64,000 nt of DNA from Cyanobacterium aponinum PCC 10605 (GCF_000317675.1 NC_019776.1:2976001-3040000); one strand, 5' to 3'; positions 54,904-63,329 are shown, counted from the first letter of the stretch. Notes: generated by a model from the letters alone, not told the origin. Program-made: numbers and translations.

Positions 54904-55503
54904 GTGTTTAAGAAATCCGCATCATTTTGGTTAACTCTTTCTCTCACTAGCCTTGTTATCCCTGTTTCTTTAGTGGCTAACAACTTGAGGGTTTCAGCCT
55001 TAGAAAATAATACTGTTATTGCTCAAGCTAACCCTTGTGCTGGTAAAAATCCCTGTGCTAGTAACAATCCTTGTGCTGGTAAAAACCCTTGTGCTGGTAA
55101 AAACCCTTGTGCTGGTAACAATCCTTGTGCTGGTAAATCTGCTAGAAATGTAGGTGGTCCTTTAGCTAAAGAATTACAAGGAAAACCCGTTGTTGTCGAT
55201 ATTTACGCTAGTTGGTGTCCTGCCTGTAAAAATATAGCACCTACTTTATCTCAATTGAAAAAACAATATGGGAATAAAGCCCATTTCGTTGTATTTGACG
55301 TTAGCGATAAAGCTAAAGCTCGTCAAGCAGAAGCAAGGGCAAAACAATTGGGTTTAGAAGACTTTTTCAACGCTAATAAGTCTCAGACAGGTAGTGTTAC
55401 CATCGTTGATCCTAAAACCGGAGATATTCTCAGTCAGTATCGCAACAATAATAAACTAAGTGATTATACGTCCGTACTCAATACAGCTATTTCTCAAAAA
55501 TAA
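54904..55503 (+). CDS. Exported thioredoxin-fold protein with six NPCAGK repeats
   Basis: 199 aa, GTG start after AGGAGATTCGATC. A signal peptide (1-32) is followed by six hexapeptides of type NPCA(G/S)(K/N) at residues 43-78, giving six evenly spaced Cys. A thioredoxin domain (about 86-197) follows with YASWCPACKN (active site C105-C108). The cis-Pro region is replaced by GSVTIVDP. Likely periplasmic or lumenal. The Cys repeat could bind soft metals or form disulfides (inference). Paralogue of the next gene. Confidence 0.84.
   Translation: MFKKSASFWLTLSLTSLVIPVSLVANNLRVSALENNTVIAQANPCAGKNPCASNNPCAGKNPCAGKNPCAGNNPCAGKSARNVGGPLAKELQGKPVVVDIYASWCPACKNIAPTLSQLKKQYGNKAHFVVFDVSDKAKARQAEARAKQLGLEDFFNANKSQTGSVTIVDPKTGDILSQYRNNNKLSDYTSVLNTAISQK
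55030..55137 (+). repeat. Intragenic 18-bp tandem repeat, six units
   Basis: Units AACCCTTGTGCTGGTAAA with single-base variation, encoding NPCAGK-type hexapeptides. Confidence 0.92.
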
Positions 55504-55652
55504 GTGAATGGTGAGTATTATCATCTCAATCACATTCCTCCGAAAATTTTAATCAAAAAAATTCAATTCAAAAATCTTAGTACTGTTGTTCAAAGTCTGA
55601 GGAATTTTGTCAAAAACGTATCTCAGACTTTTTCCAATACATCTTAAAGCCC

Positions 55653-56282
55653 ATGAAAATTAGATTTTTTTCCTTTGTATCTATAGTTTCCCTTCTGAGT
55701 ATCGCTAGTTTAACAGGGTGCGTCAATCCAAATGTCAGTCAAACTAATTCAGCAACTGAAACTCAAGAGATACAGAATAACCCCTGTGCTAGTAAAAACC
55801 CTTGCGCTGGTAAAAACCCTTGTGCTGGTAAAAACCCTTGTGCTGGTAAAAACCCTTGTGCTGGTAAAAACCCTTGTGCTGGTAAAAACCCTTGTGCTAG
55901 TAAAAACCCTTGTGCTGGTAAAGCCGGAACTGTGGGCGCATCCTTAGCTCAAGAATTACAAGGAAAGCCCGTTCTTGTTGATGTTTATGCTAGTTGGTGT
56001 CCCGCTTGTAAAAATATTGCTCTGACTCTTTCGCAACTAGAGAAAGATTATGCTGATAAGGTTCATTTTGTTGTCTTTGACATGAGTGATAAATCTACCA
56101 CTGCTCAAGCTGAAGCTAAAGCTCAAGAATTAGGTTTAGCAAAATTTTTAGCAGAAAACAAAACTCAAACGGGAATGCTAACAATTATTGAACCATCTAC
56201 TGGGGTAATTCTCGCTCAACATCGTAATAACCCGAATATTGAAGACTATCAAAGTGTTTTGGATAAAGCAATTAGTCAATAA
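55653..56282 (+). CDS. Lipoprotein thioredoxin-fold protein with eight NPCAGK repeats
   Basis: 209 aa. A signal peptide ending in lipobox LTGC (lipidated C23) is followed by eight NPCA(G/S)K hexapeptides at residues 43-90 and a thioredoxin domain (about 96-208) with YASWCPACKN (C116-C119). It is membrane-anchored, whereas its paralogue upstream is predicted to be soluble. The thioredoxin domains are clearly homologous. The repeat DNA is nearly perfect, pointing to recent unit gain. Downstream is CcdA, the expected electron donor for such exported thioredoxins. Confidence 0.86.
   Translation: MKIRFFSFVSIVSLLSIASLTGCVNPNVSQTNSATETQEIQNNPCASKNPCAGKNPCAGKNPCAGKNPCAGKNPCAGKNPCASKNPCAGKAGTVGASLAQELQGKPVLVDVYASWCPACKNIALTLSQLEKDYADKVHFVVFDMSDKSTTAQAEAKAQELGLAKFLAENKTQTGMLTIIEPSTGVILAQHRNNPNIEDYQSVLDKAISQ
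55779..55922 (+). repeat. Intragenic 18-bp tandem repeat, eight units
   Basis: Near-identical AACCCTTGTGCTGGTAAA units; only the AGT (Ser) variants in units 1 and 7, and a few silent changes, break identity. Confidence 0.93.
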
Positions 56283-56325
56283 TTTTTTTACTTAGTATTA
56301 GACATCAACCAAATTTGGAAAAAGG

Positions 56326-56345
56326 AGGGCTGAAGCCCTTACTAC
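56326..56345. repeat. AGGGCT hairpin repeat, copy 2
   Basis: AGGGCTGAAGCCCTTACTAC between the lipoprotein and ccdA; 19 of 20 bases match 51639-51658. Could attenuate transcription between the genes. Confidence 0.75.
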
Positions 56346-56411
56346 AAAACCAGAAACGAATCTTTTTAACAGAATTCTATTGTCGTTTTAATTTTAGGAA
56401 GTTTTCTCATC

Positions 56412-57272
56412 ATGACTCAAATTCAAAAAATTCCCCCTGATGGAAAGGAGAAAATCAAGTCTTCTCCTTCTCATAATACTAAAAAATTTCTCTTTTATCT
56501 CGGATTGGGTTTAATCGCCTTAATCGTCGTTCTCACTTTAGGCCCTGTGATTAGTCATCCCATTGAGAAACTTATTTCTTTGGTGGAAAATCGTTATCAA
56601 GAATGGTTTGAGCAACAGGATACCGCTAATCCTTTAATTTTAATCACCCTTGCTTTTCTTGGTGGTTTGATTGCTAGTGTTTCTCCTTGTATCCTTGCCT
56701 TACTCCCCGTTAACCTCAGTTATATCGGTACTTTGAAAATTAAATCCCGTTGGGATGCTTTTAAAAAAGCTGGTTTATTTGTACTAGGCTCGGTAGTAAT
56801 TTTAAGTTTATTCGGTTTAGTTTCCTCCTTTGCCGGGGCGGTAATGGTGGAATATCGAGGCTATATTAACATCGTTGTCGGTTTAATTATGGCAGTAATG
56901 GGCTTATGGTTATTGGGGGTTATAAAAATCAATCTGCCGGAAACAGAGTTAAATTTGCCTAAAGCAGGTCCTTTTGGGGTGGGTTTAACCTTTGCTTTGG
57001 TGAGTTCTCCTTGTGCTAGTCCTGTGTTGTTTGCAGTGTTAGCGGCGGCGGCGGCTACTGGTTCTCAGGTTTTAGCGACTTTAACTATGGTTAGTTATGC
57101 TCTGGGTTATACCATGTTGATTTTCTTAGCTAGTTTATTTACTGGTTTAGCCAAACAGAGTAATAATTTGTTGAAACATTCTGAGGGTATTATTCGCTTC
57201 GGTAGTGTGGCTTTGTTGATGACAGGTGCTTATTATTTGTTCACTGGTACGAAATGGTTTTTTGGAGGTTAA
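56412..57272 (+). CDS. ccdA: CcdA/DsbD-family thiol transmembrane electron carrier
   Basis: 286 aa. One helix (25-46) and a short loop precede six DsbD-beta-like helices (75-280). The redox pair is C93 in ASVSPCILALLP and C201 in LVSSPCASPVLF, one in each half as expected. It passes reductant from cytosolic thioredoxin to extracytoplasmic thiol proteins and is needed for cytochrome c maturation in phototrophs. Here it sits between two exported thioredoxins and trxB (6 bp to trxB), so it probably serves them. The N-terminal extra helix is unusual. Confidence 0.9.
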   Translation: MTQIQKIPPDGKEKIKSSPSHNTKKFLFYLGLGLIALIVVLTLGPVISHPIEKLISLVENRYQEWFEQQDTANPLILITLAFLGGLIASVSPCILALLPVNLSYIGTLKIKSRWDAFKKAGLFVLGSVVILSLFGLVSSFAGAVMVEYRGYINIVVGLIMAVMGLWLLGVIKINLPETELNLPKAGPFGVGLTFALVSSPCASPVLFAVLAAAAATGSQVLATLTMVSYALGYTMLIFLASLFTGLAKQSNNLLKHSEGIIRFGSVALLMTGAYYLFTGTKWFFGG

Positions 57273-57278
57273 ATAATT

Positions 57279-58241
57279 ATGGTAGAAAATTTAGTGATTA
57301 TCGGATCTGGTCCTGCAGGTTATACGGCGGCGATTTATGCGGGGAGAGCTCAACTTAATCCCCTGATGTTTGAAGGTTTTAGTGTTGGTGGTGTGCCGGG
57401 AGGGCAGTTAATGACTACAACGGAGGTAGAAAATTACCCCGGTTTTGCTCAAGGTATTACTGGACCAAATTTAATGAAGGAAATGAGACAACAGGCTCAA
57501 AGATGGGGTGCAAGGTTAATTAGAGAAGATGTGATTAAGGTTGATTTTTCTCAACGCCCTTTTATTATCACTGCGGATGAAACAGAAGTTCAGGCTTTAG
57601 CTGTAATTATTTGCACTGGGGCAACGGCTAAACGTTTGCATATTCTTGGAGAAGAAGAGTTTTGGAATAATGGTATTTCTGCTTGTGCTATTTGTGATGG
57701 TGCTAGTCCTTTATTTCGTAATACCGAAGTTGCGGTGGTGGGTGGTGGGGATTCGGCGGCGGAAGAAGCTCTTTATTTGACTAAATATGCTTCTTTGGTA
57801 TATCTATTGGTAAGGCGCGATCGCCTCCGTGCTTCTAAAACTATGCAAGAGCGTCTTTTTGCCCATACTCAAATCAAAATCCATTGGCATACTGTGCCAG
57901 TAGTGGCTTATGGGGATGAAATCTTGCAAGGGATTCAAGTGCAAAATACCCTAACAAAAGAAGTTTCTGAGTTTTCTGTGAATGGTTTGTTTTATGCGAT
58001 CGGGCATACTCCTAACACTCGGTTATTTCAAGGGCAAATTACCCTCGACGAGCAAGGTTATATCATCACCAAAGGTAAAAGCACAGCTACCAATGTTGAG
58101 GGAGTTTGGGCGGCAGGGGATGTACAAGATCACCATTATCGCCAAGCTATCACCGCCGCAGGTACTGGGTGTATGGCGGCATTGGAAGCGGAACGTTGGT
58201 TATCTCAAAAGGGTTCTCTTTCTGTTCCTTCTTTAGTTTAG
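57279..58241 (+). CDS. trxB: NADPH-thioredoxin reductase
   Basis: 320 aa flavoprotein. The FAD motif is [14 protein letters not shown], with [17 protein letters not shown] diagnostic for NTR. The active site is C136-A-I-C139, with Ile for the usual Thr of CATC. NADPH is bound by [12 protein letters not shown] and [30 protein letters not shown] ends the FAD domain. Located 6 bp after ccdA and followed by a thioredoxin, forming a complete NADPH to Trx to CcdA chain. Confidence 0.95.
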   Translation: MVENLVIIGSGPAGYTAAIYAGRAQLNPLMFEGFSVGGVPGGQLMTTTEVENYPGFAQGITGPNLMKEMRQQAQRWGARLIREDVIKVDFSQRPFIITADETEVQALAVIICTGATAKRLHILGEEEFWNNGISACAICDGASPLFRNTEVAVVGGGDSAAEEALYLTKYASLVYLLVRRDRLRASKTMQERLFAHTQIKIHWHTVPVVAYGDEILQGIQVQNTLTKEVSEFSVNGLFYAIGHTPNTRLFQGQITLDEQGYIITKGKSTATNVEGVWAAGDVQDHHYRQAITAAGTGCMAALEAERWLSQKGSLSVPSLV

Positions 58242-58290
58242 TTAGGTGTTTGTGAACCGTGAAAACTATTTATTGACACTTTATTTTTTT

Positions 58291-58320
58291 GGTGGGTATT
58301 ACCCACCCCACTTATTTTTT
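58291..58320 (+). terminator. Hairpin with T-run between trxB and thioredoxin gene
   Basis: GGTGGGTATTACCCACC then CCACTTATTTTTT. The stem is 7 bp. It lies immediately before the SD (TGGAGG) of the next gene, so it may attenuate rather than fully stop transcription. Confidence 0.6.
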
Positions 58321-58334
58321 TGGAGGTAAGATTT

Positions 58335-58643
58335 ATGTCTAATTTACATGGTGCGGAAGTTTTAACTCAGTTACGTCAAGAATCTGATAAGCCTATTTTG
58401 ATTAAGTTTACTGCTCCTCATTGTCCTTCTTGTGAAACTTTAGCCCCTATTTTGGATGAGTTGAAGCGCGATCGCCCTGATGATTTTGAGTTAGTATCCA
58501 TTGATATGACTGAAGATGTAGAAATTGTGATCGAATTTAAGGTCAGAAGTGCTCCTACTGTGGTTTTACTCAAGGGAAATGAAGTTAAAGAAAAAGTGGC
58601 AGGATTAAAACCAAAAAAATTCTATCAAGATTTAATCAGTTAA
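58335..58643 (+). CDS. Thioredoxin with atypical HCPSC active site
   Basis: 102 aa, cytosolic, single thioredoxin domain. The active site reads FTAPHCPSCETLAPIL (C30, C33): CPSC rather than CGPC, and His in place of the conserved Trp. The cis-Pro loop is kept (VRSAPTVVL). A strong SD, TGGAGG, precedes the ATG; an upstream TTG is ignored. Probably the dedicated substrate of the adjacent reductase and donor to CcdA or the peroxiredoxin-like protein. Confidence 0.88.
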   Translation: MSNLHGAEVLTQLRQESDKPILIKFTAPHCPSCETLAPILDELKRDRPDDFELVSIDMTEDVEIVIEFKVRSAPTVVLLKGNEVKEKVAGLKPKKFYQDLIS

Positions 58644-58757
58644 AACTAGACATGAATTTTTGAAGTTTTACTGAAACTTTTATCATTTTCGAGGAAAGGT
58701 CAGGTTTCTCGCCTGAATTTCTGCTTAACTTTGACCAATAATTCAAACTAAGTAAAT

Positions 58758-60110
58758 ATGTCTTATTTAAAACCCTTAGCAAAAACTGAAGTTTCTGACC
58801 AAGCCCAAGAAATATTAACAGAAATAGAAAATCAATTTGGGATGATTCCCAATCTTTTCAAAACCTACGCTTATTATCCCCCTTTATTAAAAGCTAATTG
58901 GCAAAAATTTCGGGCAACTATGGAAGGGGGAACATTATCACCAAAATTAAAACAAACCATTGCCGTATTAATTTCTCTGGATAATAGTACTGAATATTGC
59001 GTTTGCGCCCATTCTCGTGCCTTATTAAATATGGGAATTAGTGAAGAAGAATTAAAAAATATTCGTCATTTGATTGAGGTTTTAATCATGAGGAAAATTA
59101 TTACAATGACTTTGGGTAGCCTGACTTTTTCAGGGTTTATCTTATTCGGATTGATATATCAAGCAGGAGGAGTGGAAAATTTCAAACTGCGTTATTTCGC
59201 CTTAACAGGTATTTTCCAAGATCAAACTAAGGAATTAGCAGATATTAGAAGCCAAAACTTAAATCCTGCTAAAAATACTCGTATTGAATTAAGTCAGCTT
59301 CTTAATGGTGGGCCTCCTAAAGACGGTATTCCTAGTATTGATAATCCCGTTTTTGATACTTCTCAAACAACTCCTTTTCCCCAAAATGAATTAGTAATTG
59401 GTGTAGTAGTTAATGGGGAAGCTAAAGCCTATCCTTTAGGTATTATGAATTGGCACGAAATCGTTAATGATACCGTAGGCGGTACTAACCTGACAATTAC
59501 CTATTGTCCTTTATGTGATACTATTGTTGCTTTTGAAAGGGGTAATACTACTTTCGGAGTTTCTGGGAAACTCTATCAAAGTTGTCTAGTAATGTTCGAT
59601 CGCAGCGATGATACTCTTTATTCTCAACCTTGGGCATTGGGAGTAGTGGGCAAAAATGTTAATACATCCTTAAATAGAGTAGCTGCCGTTAAAACAACCC
59701 TCGGAGACTGGTTAGAAAAATATCCAGATAGTAAAATTTTAGCGACAAAAACCGGGCATAATCGGGATTATTTTCGTTACCCTTATGGCAGTTATGACAC
59801 TGATACTAAATTGATTTTCCCTGTCAGAAATCAAGAACAACTGCAACTGCATCCAAAAGCCATTGTTAGTTATATTTGGGAAGAAAATCAAAAAACACCC
59901 CATAATAGTTTTTCTGGTATTAGTCAACAATTTCCCCATGAAGAATTAAAAAAATTAGGAGAAAAAACCGTCAAATTTGGCGATCGCACTGTCAAAGCTC
60001 GTTGGGATACCGAATTAAACACAGTGATTGTGGAAGAATTAGACGGAAAAATTATCCCTAGTTCTACTGCTTTTGCCTTCGTTTATCCCAGTTTTTTTGA
60101 TATTTTTTAA
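58758..60110 (+). CDS. AhpD-like domain fused to DUF3179 protein
   Basis: 450 aa. Residues 1-108 resemble a carboxymuconolactone decarboxylase/AhpD domain (FGMIPNLFKTYAYYPPLL, EYCVCAHSRALLNMG). The canonical CxxCxxxH has Thr for the first Cys, though an extra Cys precedes the His. The domain stops short at IRHLIEV, then from M111 a helix (IITMTLGSLTFSGFILFG) and a DUF3179 domain (about 160-445; MNWHEIVNDTVGG, YCPLCDTIVAFER). GAGG lies 8 nt before the internal ATG at 59088, so DUF3179 may also be made alone. A fusion through frame change is possible. Confidence 0.77.
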   Translation: MSYLKPLAKTEVSDQAQEILTEIENQFGMIPNLFKTYAYYPPLLKANWQKFRATMEGGTLSPKLKQTIAVLISLDNSTEYCVCAHSRALLNMGISEEELKNIRHLIEVLIMRKIITMTLGSLTFSGFILFGLIYQAGGVENFKLRYFALTGIFQDQTKELADIRSQNLNPAKNTRIELSQLLNGGPPKDGIPSIDNPVFDTSQTTPFPQNELVIGVVVNGEAKAYPLGIMNWHEIVNDTVGGTNLTITYCPLCDTIVAFERGNTTFGVSGKLYQSCLVMFDRSDDTLYSQPWALGVVGKNVNTSLNRVAAVKTTLGDWLEKYPDSKILATKTGHNRDYFRYPYGSYDTDTKLIFPVRNQEQLQLHPKAIVSYIWEENQKTPHNSFSGISQQFPHEELKKLGEKTVKFGDRTVKARWDTELNTVIVEELDGKIIPSSTAFAFVYPSFFDIF

Positions 60111-60158
60111 TCAAAAATATCGACTTATTTTCAATAATAAAATATAGGTAATTAACCA

Positions 60159-60803
60159 ATGAATTTACAACAAGAATTAAACAATCTTTCCCAACAAATG
60201 CAACAAAAATTATCCGATGATGTTAAAAAAATTATGGCAAAAACTGCTCAAGAATTAATTGACTCTCAAATCAGCGAAAAAGCCTTGAAAAAAGGCGATA
60301 AAATCCCTAGTTTTGCCTTACCTAACAGCACAGGTAAATTAATTAATATCAGTGATATTTTAGCCACATCAAAAGCCGTTATATCTTTTTATCGGGGAGG
60401 TTGGTGTCCATATTGTAACCTCGAATTAAAGGCTTTACAACAGCGATTGCCAGAAATAAAAGAAGCAGGGGCAAATTTAGTGGCTATATCTCCTCAAACT
60501 CCCGACAATTCCCTCTCAACTATTGAAAAACAAGAATTAACCTTTGAAGTTTTAAGCGATGTCGGTAACAATGTGGCGAAAGAATTTGGTTTAGTTTTTA
60601 CAGTACCAGAAATTTTGCGTAATATCTACCACAGTTTTGGCATTGATTTACCTAAATCTAACGGCGATGACTCCTATACCTTACCCCTTCCTGCCACTTA
60701 TATTGTGGATCGAAATGGTACTATTATTTATAGTTTTGTCGATACAGATTATACCAAAAGAGTTGATCCCCAAGAAATTATTGATATTTTAAAAAGTTTG
60801 TAG
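60159..60803 (+). CDS. Peroxiredoxin-like protein (AhpC/TSA)
   Basis: 214 aa. A helical N-terminus (1-40) precedes a thioredoxin-fold AhpC/TSA domain. The redox site is FYRGGWCPYCNLELKALQ (C83-C86), a CxxC type seen in peroxiredoxin-like family proteins. YIVDRNGTIIYSFVDTDYTKR ends the fold. Likely reduces peroxides using the thioredoxin encoded three genes upstream. Followed by a terminator hairpin. Confidence 0.85.
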   Translation: MNLQQELNNLSQQMQQKLSDDVKKIMAKTAQELIDSQISEKALKKGDKIPSFALPNSTGKLINISDILATSKAVISFYRGGWCPYCNLELKALQQRLPEIKEAGANLVAISPQTPDNSLSTIEKQELTFEVLSDVGNNVAKEFGLVFTVPEILRNIYHSFGIDLPKSNGDDSYTLPLPATYIVDRNGTIIYSFVDTDYTKRVDPQEIIDILKSL

Positions 60804-60804
60804 T

Positions 60805-60824
60805 AAGCCTTAAAAGGCTTTTTT
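60805..60824 (+). terminator. Rho-independent terminator after peroxiredoxin-like gene
   Basis: AAGCCT TAAA AGGCTT followed by a T-run; begins 2 bp after the stop. Confidence 0.78.
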
Positions 60825-60907
60825 CAATCTTGTTAAAGGTTAAATCAAGTTCAAGGGTTGAATAATATTCAACCTCGATAAAATACTATTTTGAGTTTAT
60901 TTATTTG

Positions 60908-61246
60908 ATGAATAAAAAGAATAAAAAATTAATTACAATTACTCACATTCCTACAAGCAAAATCATTGCAAGAGGGTTTGAAGGTTGGGGATTTATGGCT
61001 TTTGAGGGAAATTATTATATTCGTCTTAAATACATAAGAACCACTGGTTTTCAATTTAGTTATATACCCAGATTTTGTATTTATAAATTTTTATATGTTT
61101 GGCTACATCTTAAAGTTAAAGATTATAAAGAAGAATTTATTGCTTGGATGTATGTCATTCCTAATCCTCTTTTGCCTTTTATTTGGTTTAGAATTGGATT
61201 ACCTAGAAATCATCACGCTTTAAAAATTGAGATTGAAAATGTCTAA
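60908..61246 (+). CDS. Unknown protein, Tyr/Trp-rich, coupled to metallochaperone
   Basis: 112 aa, basic and aromatic-rich (GWGFMAFEGNYYIRLKYIR; IPNPLLPFIWFRIGLPRNH). Without clear membrane helices, but segments near 65-75 and 90-98 are hydrophobic. Family not recognised. The stop overlaps the next start (ATGTCTAA, 8 nt), so translation is coupled. It starts a new unit after the terminator at 60805-60824. A TTG directly before the ATG is ignored. Confidence 0.66.
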   Translation: MNKKNKKLITITHIPTSKIIARGFEGWGFMAFEGNYYIRLKYIRTTGFQFSYIPRFCIYKFLYVWLHLKVKDYKEEFIAWMYVIPNPLLPFIWFRIGLPRNHHALKIEIENV

Positions 61247-61703
61247 TTGTTTTGTTTGTCAACAAAAAGGAAAGCCAGTCAAAATTGTTACTCTTCAAAA
61301 CTTACTTAAAACTGAAGTATTAGCTAAGTTAAATACAACTCTTAATTACTTTTTTTGTGGTGAAGAAAATTGTCCAATTGTTTATTTTAATCAACAAGGG
61401 CAAATTTTTATCATTGAAGAATTGAAAGTACCTGTTTATCAAAAAGATAAAAGCAAAAATATTCCTGTTTGTTATTGTTTTAATTGGACTAGAGAAAGTA
61501 TTTATCAAAAAATAAAAGAAACTCAACAAAATGATGTGGAAAATTCCATTAAAGCGAAAATGAAAGCTCAACTTTGTGCTTGTGAAATCAAAAATCCTCA
61601 AGGTAGTTGTTGTTTAACTAATGTGCATCAAACTATTGATAATTACTCTTCTGAATTTGAATTACTTAATGATGATGAGATGATAGTATTAACCCAAAAT
61701 TAG
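61239..61703 (+). CDS. CopZ-like Fe-S cluster metallochaperone
   Basis: 154 aa with ten Cys: C4, C7 (NCFVC), C40, C45, C78, C80 (VCYC), C113, C115 (LCAC) and C124, C125. The pattern fits the zinc- and 2Fe-2S-binding N-terminal half of CopZ (KGKPVKIVTLQNLL; YCFNWTRESI). The usual C-terminal HMA copper domain is absent, so copper delivery is uncertain. Coupled to the gene before it and 27 bp ahead of the TauE/SafE permease. Confidence 0.8.
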   Translation: MSNCFVCQQKGKPVKIVTLQNLLKTEVLAKLNTTLNYFFCGEENCPIVYFNQQGQIFIIEELKVPVYQKDKSKNIPVCYCFNWTRESIYQKIKETQQNDVENSIKAKMKAQLCACEIKNPQGSCCLTNVHQTIDNYSSEFELLNDDEMIVLTQN

Positions 61704-61730
61704 AAATTTTGTTATTTTTATGTGATTACG

Positions 61731-62630
61731 ATGAACTTTGAATATTGGTATATGTTTCCTTTTTCCATCGTCATCGCTACTATTGCTATGGCTTCGGGAG
61801 TTGAGGGGGCGACTTTTTTTACTCCGTTATTTATGCTTGTGTTAAAATTACCGCCAGAAGTTGCTATTGGTACTGGTTTAATTACGGAAGTATTTGGTTT
61901 TTCTAGTGGTTTATTTGCTTATATTCGCAAAGGATTAATTGATTTTAAGTTAGGAAAAAAACTGTTAATTGTCACGATTCCTTTAGCTTTAATCGGTACA
62001 TGGTTGGGTAAATTAATCTCCCCTTCTGCTTTAAAAGCGATGTTAGGAGTAGGTTTATTTGTCATCGCCCAAAGTTTTTTGAGTAATCCTGAATCAGAAG
62101 AAATAGAAGTTTTAGACGCAAATATAGCTAGTCATTCGAGAGAAAATCCTCAAACTTGTCTCACTAGCAATGATGGTGAAACTTTTTGTTATACCATAGC
62201 CAATACCACTGAGGGGCGATTACTTTCGGGAATTGGGGCGTTATTTTTAGGCATGGTATCTACGGGGTTAGGGGAGTTAAATGGTTATTTCTTGATTCAA
62301 CGGTGTAAAGTGCCTTCTCAGGTGGCAGTGGCTACCAGTGTTTTTATCGTGGCTATTACTGCTTTAATCGCATCGGTAGGTCATGTATTACAATTTCTTC
62401 AAGCAGGAAATGATGAGTTGATGACAGTATTAAGTTTAGTTATTTTTACTGCACCGGGTGTTTTAATTGGTGCGCAATTTGGTTCAATGGTTGCCTCTAA
62501 ATTGTCTCAAAAATTGTTGGAAAGAAGTATGGGTATTTTGTTTATTATTGTAGGTGCGATCGTACTTTTTGAATTGGCGGTTAAAAATCAAGATTTAATT
62601 TCTAGTTTTATATATATTAGTATGATATAA
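61731..62630 (+). CDS. TauE/SafE-family permease
   Basis: 299 aa, about eight hydrophobic helices. The first half has GVEGATFFTPLFMLVLKLP and ETGLITEVFGF-like motifs (IGTGLITEVFG), the second GMVSTGLGELNGYFLIQ and APGVLIGAQFGSMVAS. A polar loop (about 121-158) splits the halves and has two Cys. The family exports sulfite, sulfoacetate or other sulfur anions, or acts in copper and cytochrome biogenesis (SafE). With the Fe-S metallochaperone next to it, a metal or sulfur role is likely. GTG at 61722 is an alternative start. Confidence 0.86.
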   Translation: MNFEYWYMFPFSIVIATIAMASGVEGATFFTPLFMLVLKLPPEVAIGTGLITEVFGFSSGLFAYIRKGLIDFKLGKKLLIVTIPLALIGTWLGKLISPSALKAMLGVGLFVIAQSFLSNPESEEIEVLDANIASHSRENPQTCLTSNDGETFCYTIANTTEGRLLSGIGALFLGMVSTGLGELNGYFLIQRCKVPSQVAVATSVFIVAITALIASVGHVLQFLQAGNDELMTVLSLVIFTAPGVLIGAQFGSMVASKLSQKLLERSMGILFIIVGAIVLFELAVKNQDLISSFIYISMI

Positions 62631-62957
62631 ATTGTGTGCCATATCTTCTTATTCTCCTGTTTGTTAAGAGAAGTTAAGGGGAAGTAAATACCATAACTGA
62701 AATATAATTGCTGTACAACTGATTTAATGTTTTATTATAACCAAATTCTGAAGGGCAGTTGATCATAACATATTCTAATTAATATAAAATGATTAACTAT
62801 TAAAAAAAAATTAGTTCATATTTTATTAAAGACTAATAAATAGTAAAAAAAATTCATTTAAAATTGTACTTTTGTTCATCATTATTTCATAGTCAGACTC
62901 CACAATAATAAATAAGAAAAGAAACAAGAAAGTATAAATATATAGGAGAAGACGGTC
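62631..62957. other. AT-rich spacer
   Basis: No gene or dispersed repeat seen. AGGAGAAGACGG lies just before the start at 62958. Confidence 0.5.
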
Positions 62958-63302
62958 ATGAAAAACTTAATTAGTAGTGTCATTTACACTTCAATGTTGA
63001 TCTTAATGGTAAACCCAAGTTATGCTAATGATTTAGCAATGAAAAGTCAGAATTCTCGATTTATAGGCTATGAGACGAATCCTCATAATTTAGTAGATTT
63101 AGGGTATCAAGGTTACTTTAAAGATAGCGGTATTCCCTCTGCAGGTTTATTTCTTCATCAAGTAAATACAGGTAAAATAACTGCTCAAAAGTTAGTGCAA
63201 ATTGGTATTGATAATGGACGTTTATCTGCTGACAAAATTAACGACGATAGTTATATTAATTCTGTTGCTAGTTATTTGCGTCAATTAAATCAAATTCACT
63301 AA
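62958..63302 (+). CDS. Small exported protein of unknown function
   Basis: 114 aa. The signal peptide (1-23) ends NPSYANDLA, an AxA-like cleavage region. The mature protein (about 90 aa) has a helical C-terminal half, with TAQKLVQIGIDNGRLSADKI and SVASYLRQLNQIH. No Cys and no known motif. A good SD (AGGAGAAG) precedes the ATG and a terminator follows, so it is a real monocistronic unit. Function unknown. Confidence 0.68.
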   Translation: MKNLISSVIYTSMLILMVNPSYANDLAMKSQNSRFIGYETNPHNLVDLGYQGYFKDSGIPSAGLFLHQVNTGKITAQKLVQIGIDNGRLSADKINDDSYINSVASYLRQLNQIH

Positions 63303-63329
63303 ATAGCTAAATATTTTAAGAAAGTATAG

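Noticed and set aside
55732-55947. Open frame with LVKTLV repeats
   Set aside because: It is a second-frame shadow of the 18-bp tandem repeats in the lipoprotein thioredoxin gene.
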